64,000 bases of DNA from Martinezella tropici (lineage in GTDB: Bacteria > Pseudomonadota > Alphaproteobacteria > Rhizobiales > Rhizobiaceae): contig NZ_QMKK01000035.1 of NCBI RefSeq assembly GCF_003287875.1, forward strand, positions 124,001 through 188,000, in the 5' to 3' direction. Below are positions 55,088-64,000 of the stretch, in pieces. The position numbers were made by a program, and so were the translations under genes. Every line of letters begins with the position of its first letter. Position 1 is the first letter of the stretch. Below the pieces are notes generated by a model. It worked only from the letters and a program-made list of their open reading frames with translations, was not told where the DNA came from and made no database searches.

Positions 55088-56117
55088 TCAACGCAGCCCC
55101 ACCGCATTCGCGCGCGTGTCGCTTGGGCTCTCTCCGAACATGCTGCGATAGATAATGGAGAACCTGCCCGGATGAAAGAAACCCCATGTCGCGCAGACTT
55201 CGCGAACGGATTGCCGATTCAACGGATCTCGCAATTGATCGCGCGCAGCTTTCAGCCTGATTGTGCGCAGATAGGCACCCGGCGACGTTTTTCTGAATGC
55301 TTTGAACCCCATCTGCAGGGCACGAAGCGAAACGCCGACATCGTCCGCCACCATCGACATGGTGAAGGGCTCGGTAATATTGGCGTGCATATAGTCTATG
55401 GCACGGCGCACATGCCACGGCGCGATCATCGACACCTTCTCCTTGCTCAGATGGCAGGAAAGACGATGCTGGCCAAATCTGATGAAGATCGGCAAGCGTT
55501 TCGCTCATCGCCGACACGGCAAGTGGGGAGGATAAGAGCGGCCCATCATTGCGCATGCCCTGGATGATCGTTTGTGCCAGGTTGCCGATGAGCTGGCCGG
55601 CGGGTGTTGCAAGATCGAGAACGGGTTCCAGATCCAACGAATCGAGGATCGGCGTTTCCAGAAGTGAAGCCAGCATTCGCTTGACGACTTTCCAGTCCAG
55701 CAAGAGAGCGTCCAGGCTAATCGGCTCGCCCAGAAGCAAGCGATCGCGAGCCTCATGGTTGTTCGCCATGAGAATATGCCCGGCGCCACCTTCGGCGACC
55801 CTTCTTCCAATGCTCAGCCGCAACGAACCTGCGCGGGGGATATAAAGCCCAAGATGTTGCGGGGTTTCATCGAGCGTCCGGACTTCCCATGGACTTTCAT
55901 ATGCCGAATGGACCGCTGTAAGGGACCCGCTTCTTCTGAGATCCGCCGCCCAGGTAAAAGCCCGGTCCTTGCCCAATGGCTTGGCGTCAAAGACGCCATA
56001 GGCTCCTGAAAACGCCTCGACCATCGACTCGAAATCACTGCCCTTATGCGTCGGCGTGAAATCAAAAGATAACGCGCCATAGGAGCGCGCAACATTGTCG
56101 AGGCTCAACGATACCAT
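55088..56117 (-). pseudogene. AraC family regulator, frameshifted
   Basis: The N-terminal sensor domain (MVSLSLDNVARSYGALSF to SETLADL) and the C-terminal AraC helix-turn-helix (APWHVRRAIDYMHANITEPF, then VREVCATWGFFHPGRFS and FGESPSDTR) are in different frames. The break lies at about 55470-55495, in the linker. Joined, they make a normal AraC_binding_2-type activator of about 340 residues. Either a recent inactivating indel or a sequence error. Confidence 0.8.
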
Positions 56118-56310
56118 GCAGCTTGGCTCTTACCCCCCTTACCTACTCATCATTCGCGCATCTCGCCTGGGATGTCGCAACGCCGATATGATGCCCCGAA
56201 TGCTCCGATACCGCCCCTTTTACCGGGACGGGATTGGCGCGATCTCCGCTGGCCGGGCCGATCTTGATGAAGTAAGCAGGACCGGCAGATCGGGGATCGG
56301 GTTTCTCAGC

Positions 56311-56356
56311 TTGACAAAAACAAGCGCCTTTAAAAGATTCACACTTATAGTGTAAA
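56311..56356 (+). promoter_or_regulatory. Promoter and palindrome of the second ROK gene
   Basis: TTGACA at 56311-56316 with a weak -10 near 56334-56339, overlapped by TTCACACTTATAGTGTAAA (56338-56356), whose arms ACACT/AGTGT are perfect around TAT. Probable autoregulatory site 17 bases before the start codon. Confidence 0.6.
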
Positions 56357-56372
56357 TTAAAATGGTCAAAAA

Positions 56373-57524
56373 ATGAAGTATAATCCGCTAGACCATGTCG
56401 CCGTCCATTTCTTGCGGGATCTTCAACCTCCACGCGTGGCTTCCCGCAACGAACGGGATCTGCTGCGGCTGATCTGGAAGGCTCCCGGTATCGAGCGTTC
56501 CGATCTGACCGAGCCGCTCGACCTCACTCAACAGTCCCTGCATCGAATTGTCGGGCGGCTGCATGATCGAGGCATGATTGCCTTTTCCGCATCGGAAGCC
56601 CGTCGTCCCGGACCGCCAAGCCCTGGACTGACGCTGTGCAGAGACTGGTGCTTGACACTCGGAATCTCAGTGAATGTCGGCTCAATCGGCCTTTGCCTCA
56701 TGGGTTTCGGAGAGCCTTTGGAAAACGTGGAAATTCCACAGGCAGGGTCCTCGCTTCCGGCTGAATTGGACCGGATCGAAGCCGCGCTCGAAGACCTTCT
56801 TATTCGCCAACACGCCAAGCGCAGCGATATCCTCGGTATCGGCTTGGCAGTCTCCGGCCACCGCATGCTGGAAACAGCCTTCAATTGTCCGCTGCCGCTG
56901 GCGCACTGGTCATTGATCGACCTGGCGCCGATTGTCGGCAAGCAGCTTGGCTTGCCGGTCTGGGCCGATAATGTTGCCAGGACCGCGGCCCTGGCGGAGG
57001 CGATCTTTGGCGTCGGCCGCGATGCTCCGGACTTCGCCTATATCGCGCATCTTCATGGTTATGGCGGCGGTCTGGTTTCCGGAGGCATGCCGTTTCGCGG
57101 CAGTTTCGGCAATGCCGGCGAATTTTCGGTTCTCTTCGAGCGTCAAGACTACGGCGACCGCCCGGCACTTGGTGTCCTGCTGGAACACCTTCGCGCCAAA
57201 GGATACGCGGATCTGACGTTGCGGGATCTCAAACGCGAAGAACTGCTGAATTCGAATGATGTCGCCGAATGGGTCGATCGCGTGATGCCGGCGCATAATC
57301 GCGCCATCAACGCGATCTGTGCGGTATTCGACCCCGCCTTGATCGTGCTCGGCGGCGAGCTTCCGCATCGGCTGGCAAGAATGATGATCGAACGGACCGA
57401 GATCAACAATCTGCCTCGCCATGGCGCATTGCGGGACATGCCTAAGCTGACCGTAGCGGAGATGACCGATTCCCCCGGTGCCATCGGCGCGGCATTGGTT
57501 CCCCTGTTCGAGACTGTGTTGTGA
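56373..57524 (+). CDS. ROK family protein lacking the zinc motif
   Basis: 383 residues. Winged helix at the N-terminus (ERSDLTEPLDLTQQSLHRIVG) and a ROK domain with LGIGLAVSGHR, ADNVARTAALAEA and LIVLGGEL. Where ROK proteins carry GHxxxxxxGxxCxCGxxGC, this one reads GNAGEFSVLFERQDYGDRP, with no cysteine cluster or zinc histidine. It can still bind DNA, but the sugar site must be rebuilt or lost. No sugar genes lie next to it. No good ribosome site precedes the ATG. Confidence 0.85.
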   Translation: MKYNPLDHVAVHFLRDLQPPRVASRNERDLLRLIWKAPGIERSDLTEPLDLTQQSLHRIVGRLHDRGMIAFSASEARRPGPPSPGLTLCRDWCLTLGISVNVGSIGLCLMGFGEPLENVEIPQAGSSLPAELDRIEAALEDLLIRQHAKRSDILGIGLAVSGHRMLETAFNCPLPLAHWSLIDLAPIVGKQLGLPVWADNVARTAALAEAIFGVGRDAPDFAYIAHLHGYGGGLVSGGMPFRGSFGNAGEFSVLFERQDYGDRPALGVLLEHLRAKGYADLTLRDLKREELLNSNDVAEWVDRVMPAHNRAINAICAVFDPALIVLGGELPHRLARMMIERTEINNLPRHGALRDMPKLTVAEMTDSPGAIGAALVPLFETVL

Positions 57525-57739
57525 CGGCCTCCGCTTGCGGCGACATCGCAGTGTATTCAAAACGGTCCATCCGAATGCGCAATGTCCCAGGTGCGCGACC
57601 CGATCTCACTCGATTACCGGCGCTCATGAAGCGGGACGCCTCCAACGACACATAGCCCGAAAAATTTCCGACCTCTGTCGGTATGTCCCTCCATCGACCG
57701 TCCTTGGGGCATCAACCAATTTCAAACCGGAGGAATATC

Positions 57740-58168
57740 GTGGAAAATACTCAATCGACCTGGCAGACCGCCGCCATTCTCATCGCCCGCCTGATCTTCG
57801 CGTCCGTCTTCCTGATGGCTGTATCATTCAAGTTCATGGACATGGGCGCGACCGCAGGCTACATCGCAGCCGCCGGCTTTCCGTTGCCGCTGTTCCTGGC
57901 CTGGTGTGCGGCGGCCCTCGAGGCACTGCTGGTCATAGCCTTCCTCAGCGGAGCCTTCTTCACCCCGGCGGCGATCATCGCAGCCATCTATGTCATCTTC
58001 CTTGGCTTCTCATTCCACGGGCCGTCGCACTGGGCAGGTAACCAGGCCGAATTCGGCTTTTTCGTCGATCACTTTACGTTCGTGGCTGGCCTGCTCTTCG
58101 CCGCCGTGCATGGACCGGGCAGCGTGCTTGTCGCCCCGGTGGGCCGGCCGGCCCGAAAAGCCGAGTAA
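57740..58168 (+). CDS. DoxX family membrane protein
   Basis: 142 residues, GTG start at 57740 after GGAGGAA (five-base spacing). Four membrane helices with the DoxX pattern: IARLIFASVFLMAVSFKFMD, GFPLPLFLAWCAAALEALL, and a final DHFTFVAGLLFAAVHG. Function of the family is loosely tied to redox or thiosulfate metabolism. Single gene with its own terminator. Confidence 0.85.
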   Translation: MENTQSTWQTAAILIARLIFASVFLMAVSFKFMDMGATAGYIAAAGFPLPLFLAWCAAALEALLVIAFLSGAFFTPAAIIAAIYVIFLGFSFHGPSHWAGNQAEFGFFVDHFTFVAGLLFAAVHGPGSVLVAPVGRPARKAE

Positions 58169-58207
58169 TATCCTCCGTGCTGATGGTGAAAAGCATGCGG
58201 GTTTGCG

Positions 58208-58236
58208 AAGCGGCTCCAATCATCGAGCCGCTTTTT
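58208..58236 (+). terminator. Terminator of the DoxX gene
   Basis: Stem AAGCGGCT/AGCCGCTT with a ten-base loop followed by a short T run, 40 bases after the stop. Confidence 0.8.
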
Positions 58237-58327
58237 CCGGCTGCCGTGCCGGTGGTCTTGCCATCACACTCGAACGCCCTTGGCCCGTGGTGTGACGGAT
58301 GATCGGATCTAAAATGAATAATCCAGT

Positions 58328-59548
58328 TCAGTAGGAAATCCGCCCATCGACGATAGGCGACGGTCCCGAGGAAAATTGCTGTTTCAGCACTTGCCTTGCA
58401 TCATCGCTGATAATCGACATGGGGGCTGCGACTGCGACTTTCGCTGCCGATCCCGCGAGGTCTGCCGTTCGAACGGCCGCCATCCCCACGCGGTCCGCAA
58501 GCGAGACTTGCCCGGTATCCAGCGACTGCCCCGCCAGCCGCCGTCCAAGCAACTGGACCATGTCGCGATTGTCCGCAAACGCATTATGACCGAGCGCATC
58601 GTCCGGCTTGACGGAACTTGTATCGATGACCGTGATCCCGAGCTTCGCTAGATCCGCGGCATAGGGCGTCGAGTCAAAGCCGCCGACACGATTGACGCCG
58701 CCGGACAGCCATCGCGAAACCTGCAGGGCTTTGTCCTTGGTCGAGGAAAAGATCGTGAAATGCGGGCGTTGCGCCCCCATCTCGATCATCTGCCGGCGGA
58801 ACACGTCGATATCGATGTCGGGCGATGCCAGGATGACATTCTTCACCTTCGCCGGAATCGTCTTGTTGCGCATGGCGACGCCACGCAACGCCTCCACCGT
58901 CAGCCAGGATCCCATAGAGTGGGCGAGGATCGTCACCTCCCCGACATCCAGACTTTTGGCGGCTTGCAGGATCAGATCCTCCAGTGCTCGCCGTGAGAAA
59001 TTCGTGCTCTCCTTGTCATAGAGATAGTCGAAGACGTTGCCGCGAGAGGGCCACGTGAAGAGGATCGGCGCGGCATCCGTTCCGGAATCATGCATGATCT
59101 GAGCGAAACGAAAGACGGCGTCGGAATAGGTGTTGTTGAAGCCGTGCACGAAAATGACGACCTGCCGCTTGGCGTTGCGGTTCTTGCTGAACCATTCAAG
59201 AACGTCGCGTTCGGATGCCACCCTCCCGACCTTCATAACCGCGAATTCCTTTGCGGGATTGGCCGGCACATGCGATGGCCATTGTACCTCGCCGATTTTG
59301 CGGTTTCGATCCGGAGGAATGGAAACGACGATATCGTTGAAGGATATCGCCGTTCCGCGCTCGCCGGAATAGAGTTCGCCCGGTTTGTCGGTCGGCCGGC
59401 GAGTGGTGGCTGCCATGATATCAACGGTGCTTGTGCCCGGCGTTGCCGCCGCAAGCGGCTGGAGAACATTCTCCAACCGCCCCGCACACCCCGCCAATGC
59501 CGACAGGGTCATCAGCACGGCAAAGCCCGTTCTTCCAACCGTCAACAT
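58328..59548 (-). CDS. Lipoprotein alpha/beta-hydrolase, DUF900 type
   Basis: 406 residues. Lipoprotein signal with lipobox LAGC (Cys21). The hydrolase core has VVIFVHGFNNTYSDAVFRFAQ (oxyanion region), FTWPSRG and the nucleophile elbow LAHSMGSW with Ser211, as in the DUF900 family of esterase-like proteins. It begins 12 bases after the RND pump gene, with AGAGGGG as ribosome site, so is the last gene of the efflux operon. Substrate unknown. Confidence 0.87.
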   Translation of the reverse strand: MLTVGRTGFAVLMTLSALAGCAGRLENVLQPLAAATPGTSTVDIMAATTRRPTDKPGELYSGERGTAISFNDIVVSIPPDRNRKIGEVQWPSHVPANPAKEFAVMKVGRVASERDVLEWFSKNRNAKRQVVIFVHGFNNTYSDAVFRFAQIMHDSGTDAAPILFTWPSRGNVFDYLYDKESTNFSRRALEDLILQAAKSLDVGEVTILAHSMGSWLTVEALRGVAMRNKTIPAKVKNVILASPDIDIDVFRRQMIEMGAQRPHFTIFSSTKDKALQVSRWLSGGVNRVGGFDSTPYAADLAKLGITVIDTSSVKPDDALGHNAFADNRDMVQLLGRRLAGQSLDTGQVSLADRVGMAAVRTADLAGSAAKVAVAAPMSIISDDARQVLKQQFSSGPSPIVDGRISY

Positions 59549-59560
59549 CGGATCCCCTCT

Positions 59561-62500
59561 TCAGTGCTGCGCGCTGTCGCGGGGAATTCGGAACCAGGCA
59601 ACATACAAGGCGGGGAGGAAGAGCAGCGTCAGAACCGTACCGACGACAATGCCGCCCATCATCGCATAGGCCATCGGTCCCCAGAATATTTCCCTGGAGA
59701 TCGGGATCAGCGCGAGCGTTGCGGCTGCCGCCGTCAGCATGATGGGCCGCATCCGGTGCTCCGTCGCCTCGATGACGGCCTGCCAAGGTGGCACGCCCTC
59801 GCTTCGAAGGTGCTCGATCTGCACGATGAGGATCACCGAGTTACGGATCAGAATGCCGATCAGAGCAAGTACGCCAAGGATCGCAACGAATCCCAGCGGC
59901 GCATTGCTGAGCAACAAGGCCGCGACGACGCCGATCAAAGCCAACGGTGCGACGGCGAAGACCAGAAAGAGCCTGTTGAAGCTCTGCAGCTGGATCATCA
60001 GGATCGTCGCCATGATGAACAGCATCAGCGGTGCGACGGCGACGATCGGCCCCTGCGCTTTCGCGCTTTCCTCGACCGAACCGCCGTCAACGATGTGGTA
60101 TCCGGTTGGAAGGGCCTTGCGGAACTCGTCGACTTTCGGCTTCAATTCGTTGACGATCGTCGCCGGCTGCGTTGGTCCGACGACCGCAGCCTTGATGGTG
60201 ATGGTCGGTATGCGGGTGCGCCGCCAAATCGTTGGCTGCTCCAATTCATAGTGGAAATTCGCAACTGCGGACAACGGCACGGACTTGCCATTGGAACCGC
60301 CGAGCTGCAGGTTCTGCAGCGTCTCGATCGAACCTCGCTCGGAGGTCTGAGCGCGGCCGATCACATCGACAAGATAGATGTCATCCCGGATCTGCGTGGC
60401 CGCGGATCCCTCGACGATGCTGTTCAGCGCCGTTGCAATGTCCTGCGACGAGACGCCCAGTTGCCGTGCCTTGTCCTGAAGCACATCGACCTTGACCACG
60501 CGCGAGGGTTCATTCCAATCGAATGTCATGTTGGACAATAGAGGATGCTGACCGACGATACCGGCGAATTTCTGCGAGATATCTCTTACCTTCTGGATAT
60601 CCGGCCCGCTGACGCGATATTGCACCGGCTTGCCGACCGGAGGCCCGATATCGAGCAGCTTCACGAAGGCATCGGTTCCGGGGAAGGTCTTCGTCAGATA
60701 ATCCTGCAGTTCGGCTTTGACCTTGTCGCGAACATCGAGTCCCTTGGTGACGATCACGGTTTGACCGAACGAGACATCGGGCGTCTGCACGTCAAAGGAC
60801 AGGATGAAGCGAGGCGCCCCTTGGCCGACATAGCTCGTCCAGTGATCGATGTCCTTGTTGTTCGCCAGCATCTCGCGTTCGAACCTGGCCATCTGCTTGT
60901 TCGTCTCCGAAATCGAGCTGTTCTGCGGCAGGTTCCAGTCGACGACCAGCTCAGGTCTGTCGGAAGAGGGGAAGAACTGTTGCTGCACGAGGCTCATCCC
61001 GCCGACGGAAAGAGCGAAGCCTATTACGGTGGCGGCGATCGTAATCCAGCGCCAGCGCAGGGCCATACGCAGGAGCCATGCGAAGGCCCGTGTAAAACGC
61101 CCTTTCTGCTCGTGATGAGATTTCATGGTCTTCGGAAGGATCGTCACACCCAGAAGCGGCGTGAACAACACCGCAACAATCCATGAGACCAGGAGCGAAA
61201 CGGCAATGACTACGAACAGAGTGAAGGTGAATTCGCCAGCAGCGCTGGTATTGAGGCCGACGGGGATGAAGCCCGCGACCGTCACGAGCGTGCCCGTCAA
61301 CATTGGAAAGGCGGTCGAGGTGTAGACGTAGGTCGCTGCCTTTCTCAGATCGTCGCCCATTTCCAGTCGGGCTACCATCATTTCCACCGCAATCATGGCA
61401 TCGTCGACAAGAAGGCCAAGGGCGATGATCAGCGCCCCAAGCGAAATACGCTGCATGGAAATGCCGGTATATGCCATAACGAGAAAGGTAATCGCCAGCA
61501 CGAGCGGAATGGAGATGGCGACCACGAGCCCTGCCCGGACGCCAAGGCTGATGAAGCTGATCGCAAGCACGATGACGATCGCCTCGAACAGTGCGCGCGT
61601 GAAGCCCGATACGGCCTCGTCGACGACGGCAGGCTGATCGGAAACGCGCTGGACATCCACGCCGATTGGAAGATCGGCGGTGACCTGTTCGATCTCCTTG
61701 TCAAGCGCCTTGCCGAATTCAAGCAGGTTTGCCCCGGTCTTCATACCGATGGCAAGCCCGATGGCCGGCTGCCCGTTAAACCTGAACAGCGACGAGGGAG
61801 GATCGACATAACCGCGTTTGATCGTCGCGACATCAGTCAACGGAAAGAAGCGGTCGTTGACACGGAGATTGATCGACCGAAGGCTTTCCTCCGATGTGAA
61901 CTGTCCGCTGACCCGCAAGGCGATGCGCTCTGGGCCGGCATCGACGAAACCGGACTGGGTGACGGCGTTCTGCGCCTGCAGCGTATCGATGACGGATTGC
62001 TGGTTGAGCCCGAGAGCGGCGATCTTCCGGGTGGAAAATTCGAGATAGATGGCCTCATCCTGCGCACCGATAATATCCACCTTACCGATATTGGGAACGG
62101 TCAGCACCTTTGCCCGCGCATCCTCGACCAGATCGCGAAGCTGGCGCTGCGTCAGCCCATCGCTGGTGAAGGCGTAGATATTGCCATAGACGTCGCCGAA
62201 GTTATCGTTGAAAAATGGCCCGACGACGCCGCTTGGGAAATCTCCCTTGATGTCGCCGACCAGGTTGCGGACCCGCATCCAGATGGCATTGACATCCTTG
62301 GCCTTGGTCGTCGGCAGAAGCTCGACGAAAATGGTCGTCTGGCCGGCAACCGTCTCACTCTTCGTATAATCGAGCGAATCCAGCTCCTCGAGCTTCTTTT
62401 CGATCCGGTCGGTGACCTGCTTGGTGACTTCCTCGGCCGATGCGCCAGGCCATTGCGCCTGAATGATCATCGTCTTGATGGTGAAGGCGGGATCTTCCTC

Positions 62501-62611
62501 GCGGCCGAGCCCGATATAGGAAAACGCGCCGGCCAGAATGAAGACGATCATGAAGTACCAGACGAGCGAACGATGTTCGAGCGCCCAGTCGGACAGGTTG
62601 AATTTTTTCAC
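59561..62611 (-). CDS. RND efflux transporter, TriC/AcrB-like
   Basis: 1016 residues, full length for the hydrophobe/amphiphile efflux family, with 12 membrane helices and two large periplasmic loops. The proton-relay aspartates are present in LLVDDAMIAVEMM; ALIGILIRNSVILIVQIEHLR is the matching C-terminal helix. GTG start at 62611 after AAGGAAA. Two membrane-fusion proteins are encoded directly upstream, the arrangement of the P. aeruginosa TriABC pump; no outer-membrane channel gene is in view. Confidence 0.93.
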   Translation of the reverse strand: MKKFNLSDWALEHRSLVWYFMIVFILAGAFSYIGLGREEDPAFTIKTMIIQAQWPGASAEEVTKQVTDRIEKKLEELDSLDYTKSETVAGQTTIFVELLPTTKAKDVNAIWMRVRNLVGDIKGDFPSGVVGPFFNDNFGDVYGNIYAFTSDGLTQRQLRDLVEDARAKVLTVPNIGKVDIIGAQDEAIYLEFSTRKIAALGLNQQSVIDTLQAQNAVTQSGFVDAGPERIALRVSGQFTSEESLRSINLRVNDRFFPLTDVATIKRGYVDPPSSLFRFNGQPAIGLAIGMKTGANLLEFGKALDKEIEQVTADLPIGVDVQRVSDQPAVVDEAVSGFTRALFEAIVIVLAISFISLGVRAGLVVAISIPLVLAITFLVMAYTGISMQRISLGALIIALGLLVDDAMIAVEMMVARLEMGDDLRKAATYVYTSTAFPMLTGTLVTVAGFIPVGLNTSAAGEFTFTLFVVIAVSLLVSWIVAVLFTPLLGVTILPKTMKSHHEQKGRFTRAFAWLLRMALRWRWITIAATVIGFALSVGGMSLVQQQFFPSSDRPELVVDWNLPQNSSISETNKQMARFEREMLANNKDIDHWTSYVGQGAPRFILSFDVQTPDVSFGQTVIVTKGLDVRDKVKAELQDYLTKTFPGTDAFVKLLDIGPPVGKPVQYRVSGPDIQKVRDISQKFAGIVGQHPLLSNMTFDWNEPSRVVKVDVLQDKARQLGVSSQDIATALNSIVEGSAATQIRDDIYLVDVIGRAQTSERGSIETLQNLQLGGSNGKSVPLSAVANFHYELEQPTIWRRTRIPTITIKAAVVGPTQPATIVNELKPKVDEFRKALPTGYHIVDGGSVEESAKAQGPIVAVAPLMLFIMATILMIQLQSFNRLFLVFAVAPLALIGVVAALLLSNAPLGFVAILGVLALIGILIRNSVILIVQIEHLRSEGVPPWQAVIEATEHRMRPIMLTAAAATLALIPISREIFWGPMAYAMMGGIVVGTVLTLLFLPALYVAWFRIPRDSAQH

Positions 62612-62622
62612 GGGGTGTTTCC

Positions 62623-63693
62623 TTAATCCAGTCGGACGGCCTGGCCGTCGGCAAGCTTGTGAACTCCGGCAACGACGACGCGTTCGCCGGCGCTGACGCC
62701 TTCTGCGATCTTCACGGAACCGCCCTCGACAAGGTCTCCATCGATCTTGATCGCGCGAATGAAGACCTTGCGGGCCGCAGCATCGACCACCCAGACATTC
62801 GGCTTTCCGTCCTTCATCAGGACGGATGAAGAGGGCAGGAGGATCATCGGATCTGCGACGACAGTCGCGGTTGCTGTGACGACGGAGCCCAGGCGGAACG
62901 CTGCCGGCGGATCGATGAGCGTGATTTTCGTGCGTCGCGTGCGGGTCGTCGCCTCGGCTTCCGGAGCAATCTCCCTGACGACGCCGCTCGCGCGGATGGT
63001 TGGATCCAGCTGGAGAGCGACCTCAAAGGGCGATCCCACCTTGAGACCGTCGAAGCTGGCGACGGGTATATCGATGATGACGTCGCGCTGGTCGGGCCGG
63101 GCGACGGTGGCAATGCTTTGGCCCGCGGACACCACCTGGCCCACTTCGGCGGATGTCGCCGTCACGACGCCGTCGAATTCCGCCTTGAGCTGCGTATATC
63201 CCAGTTGCTCTTCCGCTTTGTCCAAATTGGCCTGGGCCTTGGCAACCGAAGCAATGGCGCTCTTGCGCCCAAGTTCCGCCTCTTCATAAGCCGCTTCACT
63301 TCCCGATCTGCTCTCGAGCAGGGAGCGCTGGCGCTCTTCGGTGGATGCGGCATTCGCCAACTGCGCCTGGGCATTCGAAAGTTCGGATTGCGAACTTTTC
63401 ACTGCAAGCTCCAGCGACAGCGGGTCGATGGCGGCAACAACATCGCCCTTCTTGACGATATCGCCGACGCTGACCTTGCGCGCTATGACGCGCCCCAGAA
63501 CCCGAAATGCGAGCTGGGTCTCGATCCTGGCCTCGACCGTCCCGGGCAAGGTCAGTGCGGAAGCCGCGGTGGACTTGACGACAACGGAAAGCACGGGGCG
63601 CGCCGGCTCGTAATGGGCTTCCTCCTGCTTCTCGCAGGACGTCAGCAGCAGTGAGCCGAGGATCGCAAGGCCGGCTGTGATACGGATTTTCAT
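62623..63693 (-). CDS. RND efflux membrane-fusion lipoprotein
   Basis: 356 residues. Lipobox LLTSC at the N-terminus, a lipoyl half-motif RVLGRVIARKVSVGDIVKKGDVV (around 65-90), a coiled-coil hairpin of about 70 residues (LSNAQAQLANAASTEERQ onwards), the second lipoyl half QLKAEFDGVVTATSAEVGQ and beta-barrel domain. Adaptor for the RND pump 11 bases downstream. Its start overlaps the stop of another adaptor (63690-63693). Confidence 0.92.
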   Translation of the reverse strand: MKIRITAGLAILGSLLLTSCEKQEEAHYEPARPVLSVVVKSTAASALTLPGTVEARIETQLAFRVLGRVIARKVSVGDIVKKGDVVAAIDPLSLELAVKSSQSELSNAQAQLANAASTEERQRSLLESRSGSEAAYEEAELGRKSAIASVAKAQANLDKAEEQLGYTQLKAEFDGVVTATSAEVGQVVSAGQSIATVARPDQRDVIIDIPVASFDGLKVGSPFEVALQLDPTIRASGVVREIAPEAEATTRTRRTKITLIDPPAAFRLGSVVTATATVVADPMILLPSSSVLMKDGKPNVWVVDAAARKVFIRAIKIDGDLVEGGSVKIAEGVSAGERVVVAGVHKLADGQAVRLD

Positions 63694-64000
63694 TTTGCAG
63701 CTCCCTTGTCGTATGTGACGGCCTGGCCCGGTCGCAGGAATTTTGTACCGTCGACGACGACGATCTCGCCCGGGGACACGCCAGTGCGCACTGCGAAGCG
63801 GCCTGTCTCATAGCCAGAGACATCGATCTGGCGCAGCGACACGCTCGATGAAGCGGGATCGATGATCCAGACGGCCGGCTTTCCGCTCTTCGAGGCCATT
63901 GCCGACCACGGTAATTCGATCGCGTCCCGCGCGGTGGACCGGAACACGCCGACCACCGGAGCGCCAAGCTGCATATCCGGAGCCGCTTCGAGACCCACCT
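63690..64000 (-). CDS. Second RND membrane-fusion protein (N-terminus beyond window)
   Basis: Only the C-terminal 103 or so residues are in the window: the beta-barrel and membrane-proximal parts (IELPWSAMASKSGKPAVWI, GVSPGEIVVVDGTKFLRPGQAV) match adaptor proteins. The frame remains open to the window edge. Stop overlaps the ATG of the lipoprotein adaptor, so the two adaptors are translationally coupled. Confidence 0.85.
   Translation of the reverse strand, partial: VGLEAAPDMQLGAPVVGVFRSTARDAIELPWSAMASKSGKPAVWIIDPASSSVSLRQIDVSGYETGRFAVRTGVSPGEIVVVDGTKFLRPGQAVTYDKGAAK

Overview
The window looks like part of the accessory genome (megaplasmid or chromid) of a Rhizobium/Agrobacterium-type alphaproteobacterium. 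The reasons are a GC-rich coding style, a rhamnose locus in the gene order known from Rhizobium leguminosarum, dispersed rhizobial palindromic repeats, and an unusual density of sugar importers and small sugar-oxidising modules, each with its own regulator. I see no rRNA, tRNA, CRISPR array, replication origin or intact insertion sequence.

Layout. 1-4.3 kb: a LacI-regulated operon (TIM-barrel isomerase, Gfo/Idh/MocA oxidoreductase, sugar-binding protein cut by the window edge) with two palindromic operators. 4.5-7.6 kb: a small exported protein, an HpcH/HpaI aldolase and a divergent gamma-glutamyltransferase-family protein. 7.6-18.7 kb: the complete L-rhamnose locus, rhaDI facing rhaRSTPQUK, with an inverted repeat carrying both -35 boxes. 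19-20.1 kb: an orphan LivK-type binding protein with a terminator. 20.2-24.3 kb: a TetR-linked operon (isomerase, DUF993 protein, oxidoreductase). 24.6-26.8 kb: a flavoprotein and an epimerase. 27-34.9 kb: a beta-galactosidase (GH42) operon with its own ABC importer and a divergent ROK repressor.

35-48 kb is the most interesting block. It has two divergent operons with two enolase-superfamily dehydratases, an RraA-like protein, two sugar importers sharing one local ATPase gene, a tandem pair of VOC metalloproteins and an IclR regulator. Matching TGAAC-N7/8-GTTCA sites sit just downstream of the predicted -10 at three promoters, which ties the block into one regulon, probably for an acid sugar.

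48-64 kb is a mixed region: small exported protein, Orn/Lys/Arg decarboxylase, GNAT acetyltransferase, a small membrane protein translationally coupled to a GGDEF-EAL protein, a frameshifted AraC regulator, an atypical ROK regulator, a DoxX protein, and an RND efflux operon with two adaptor proteins (TriABC-like arrangement) followed by a lipoprotein alpha/beta-hydrolase.

Functional assignments rest on motifs and gene order read by eye; substrates are named only for the rhamnose locus, and more loosely for the GH42 operon.
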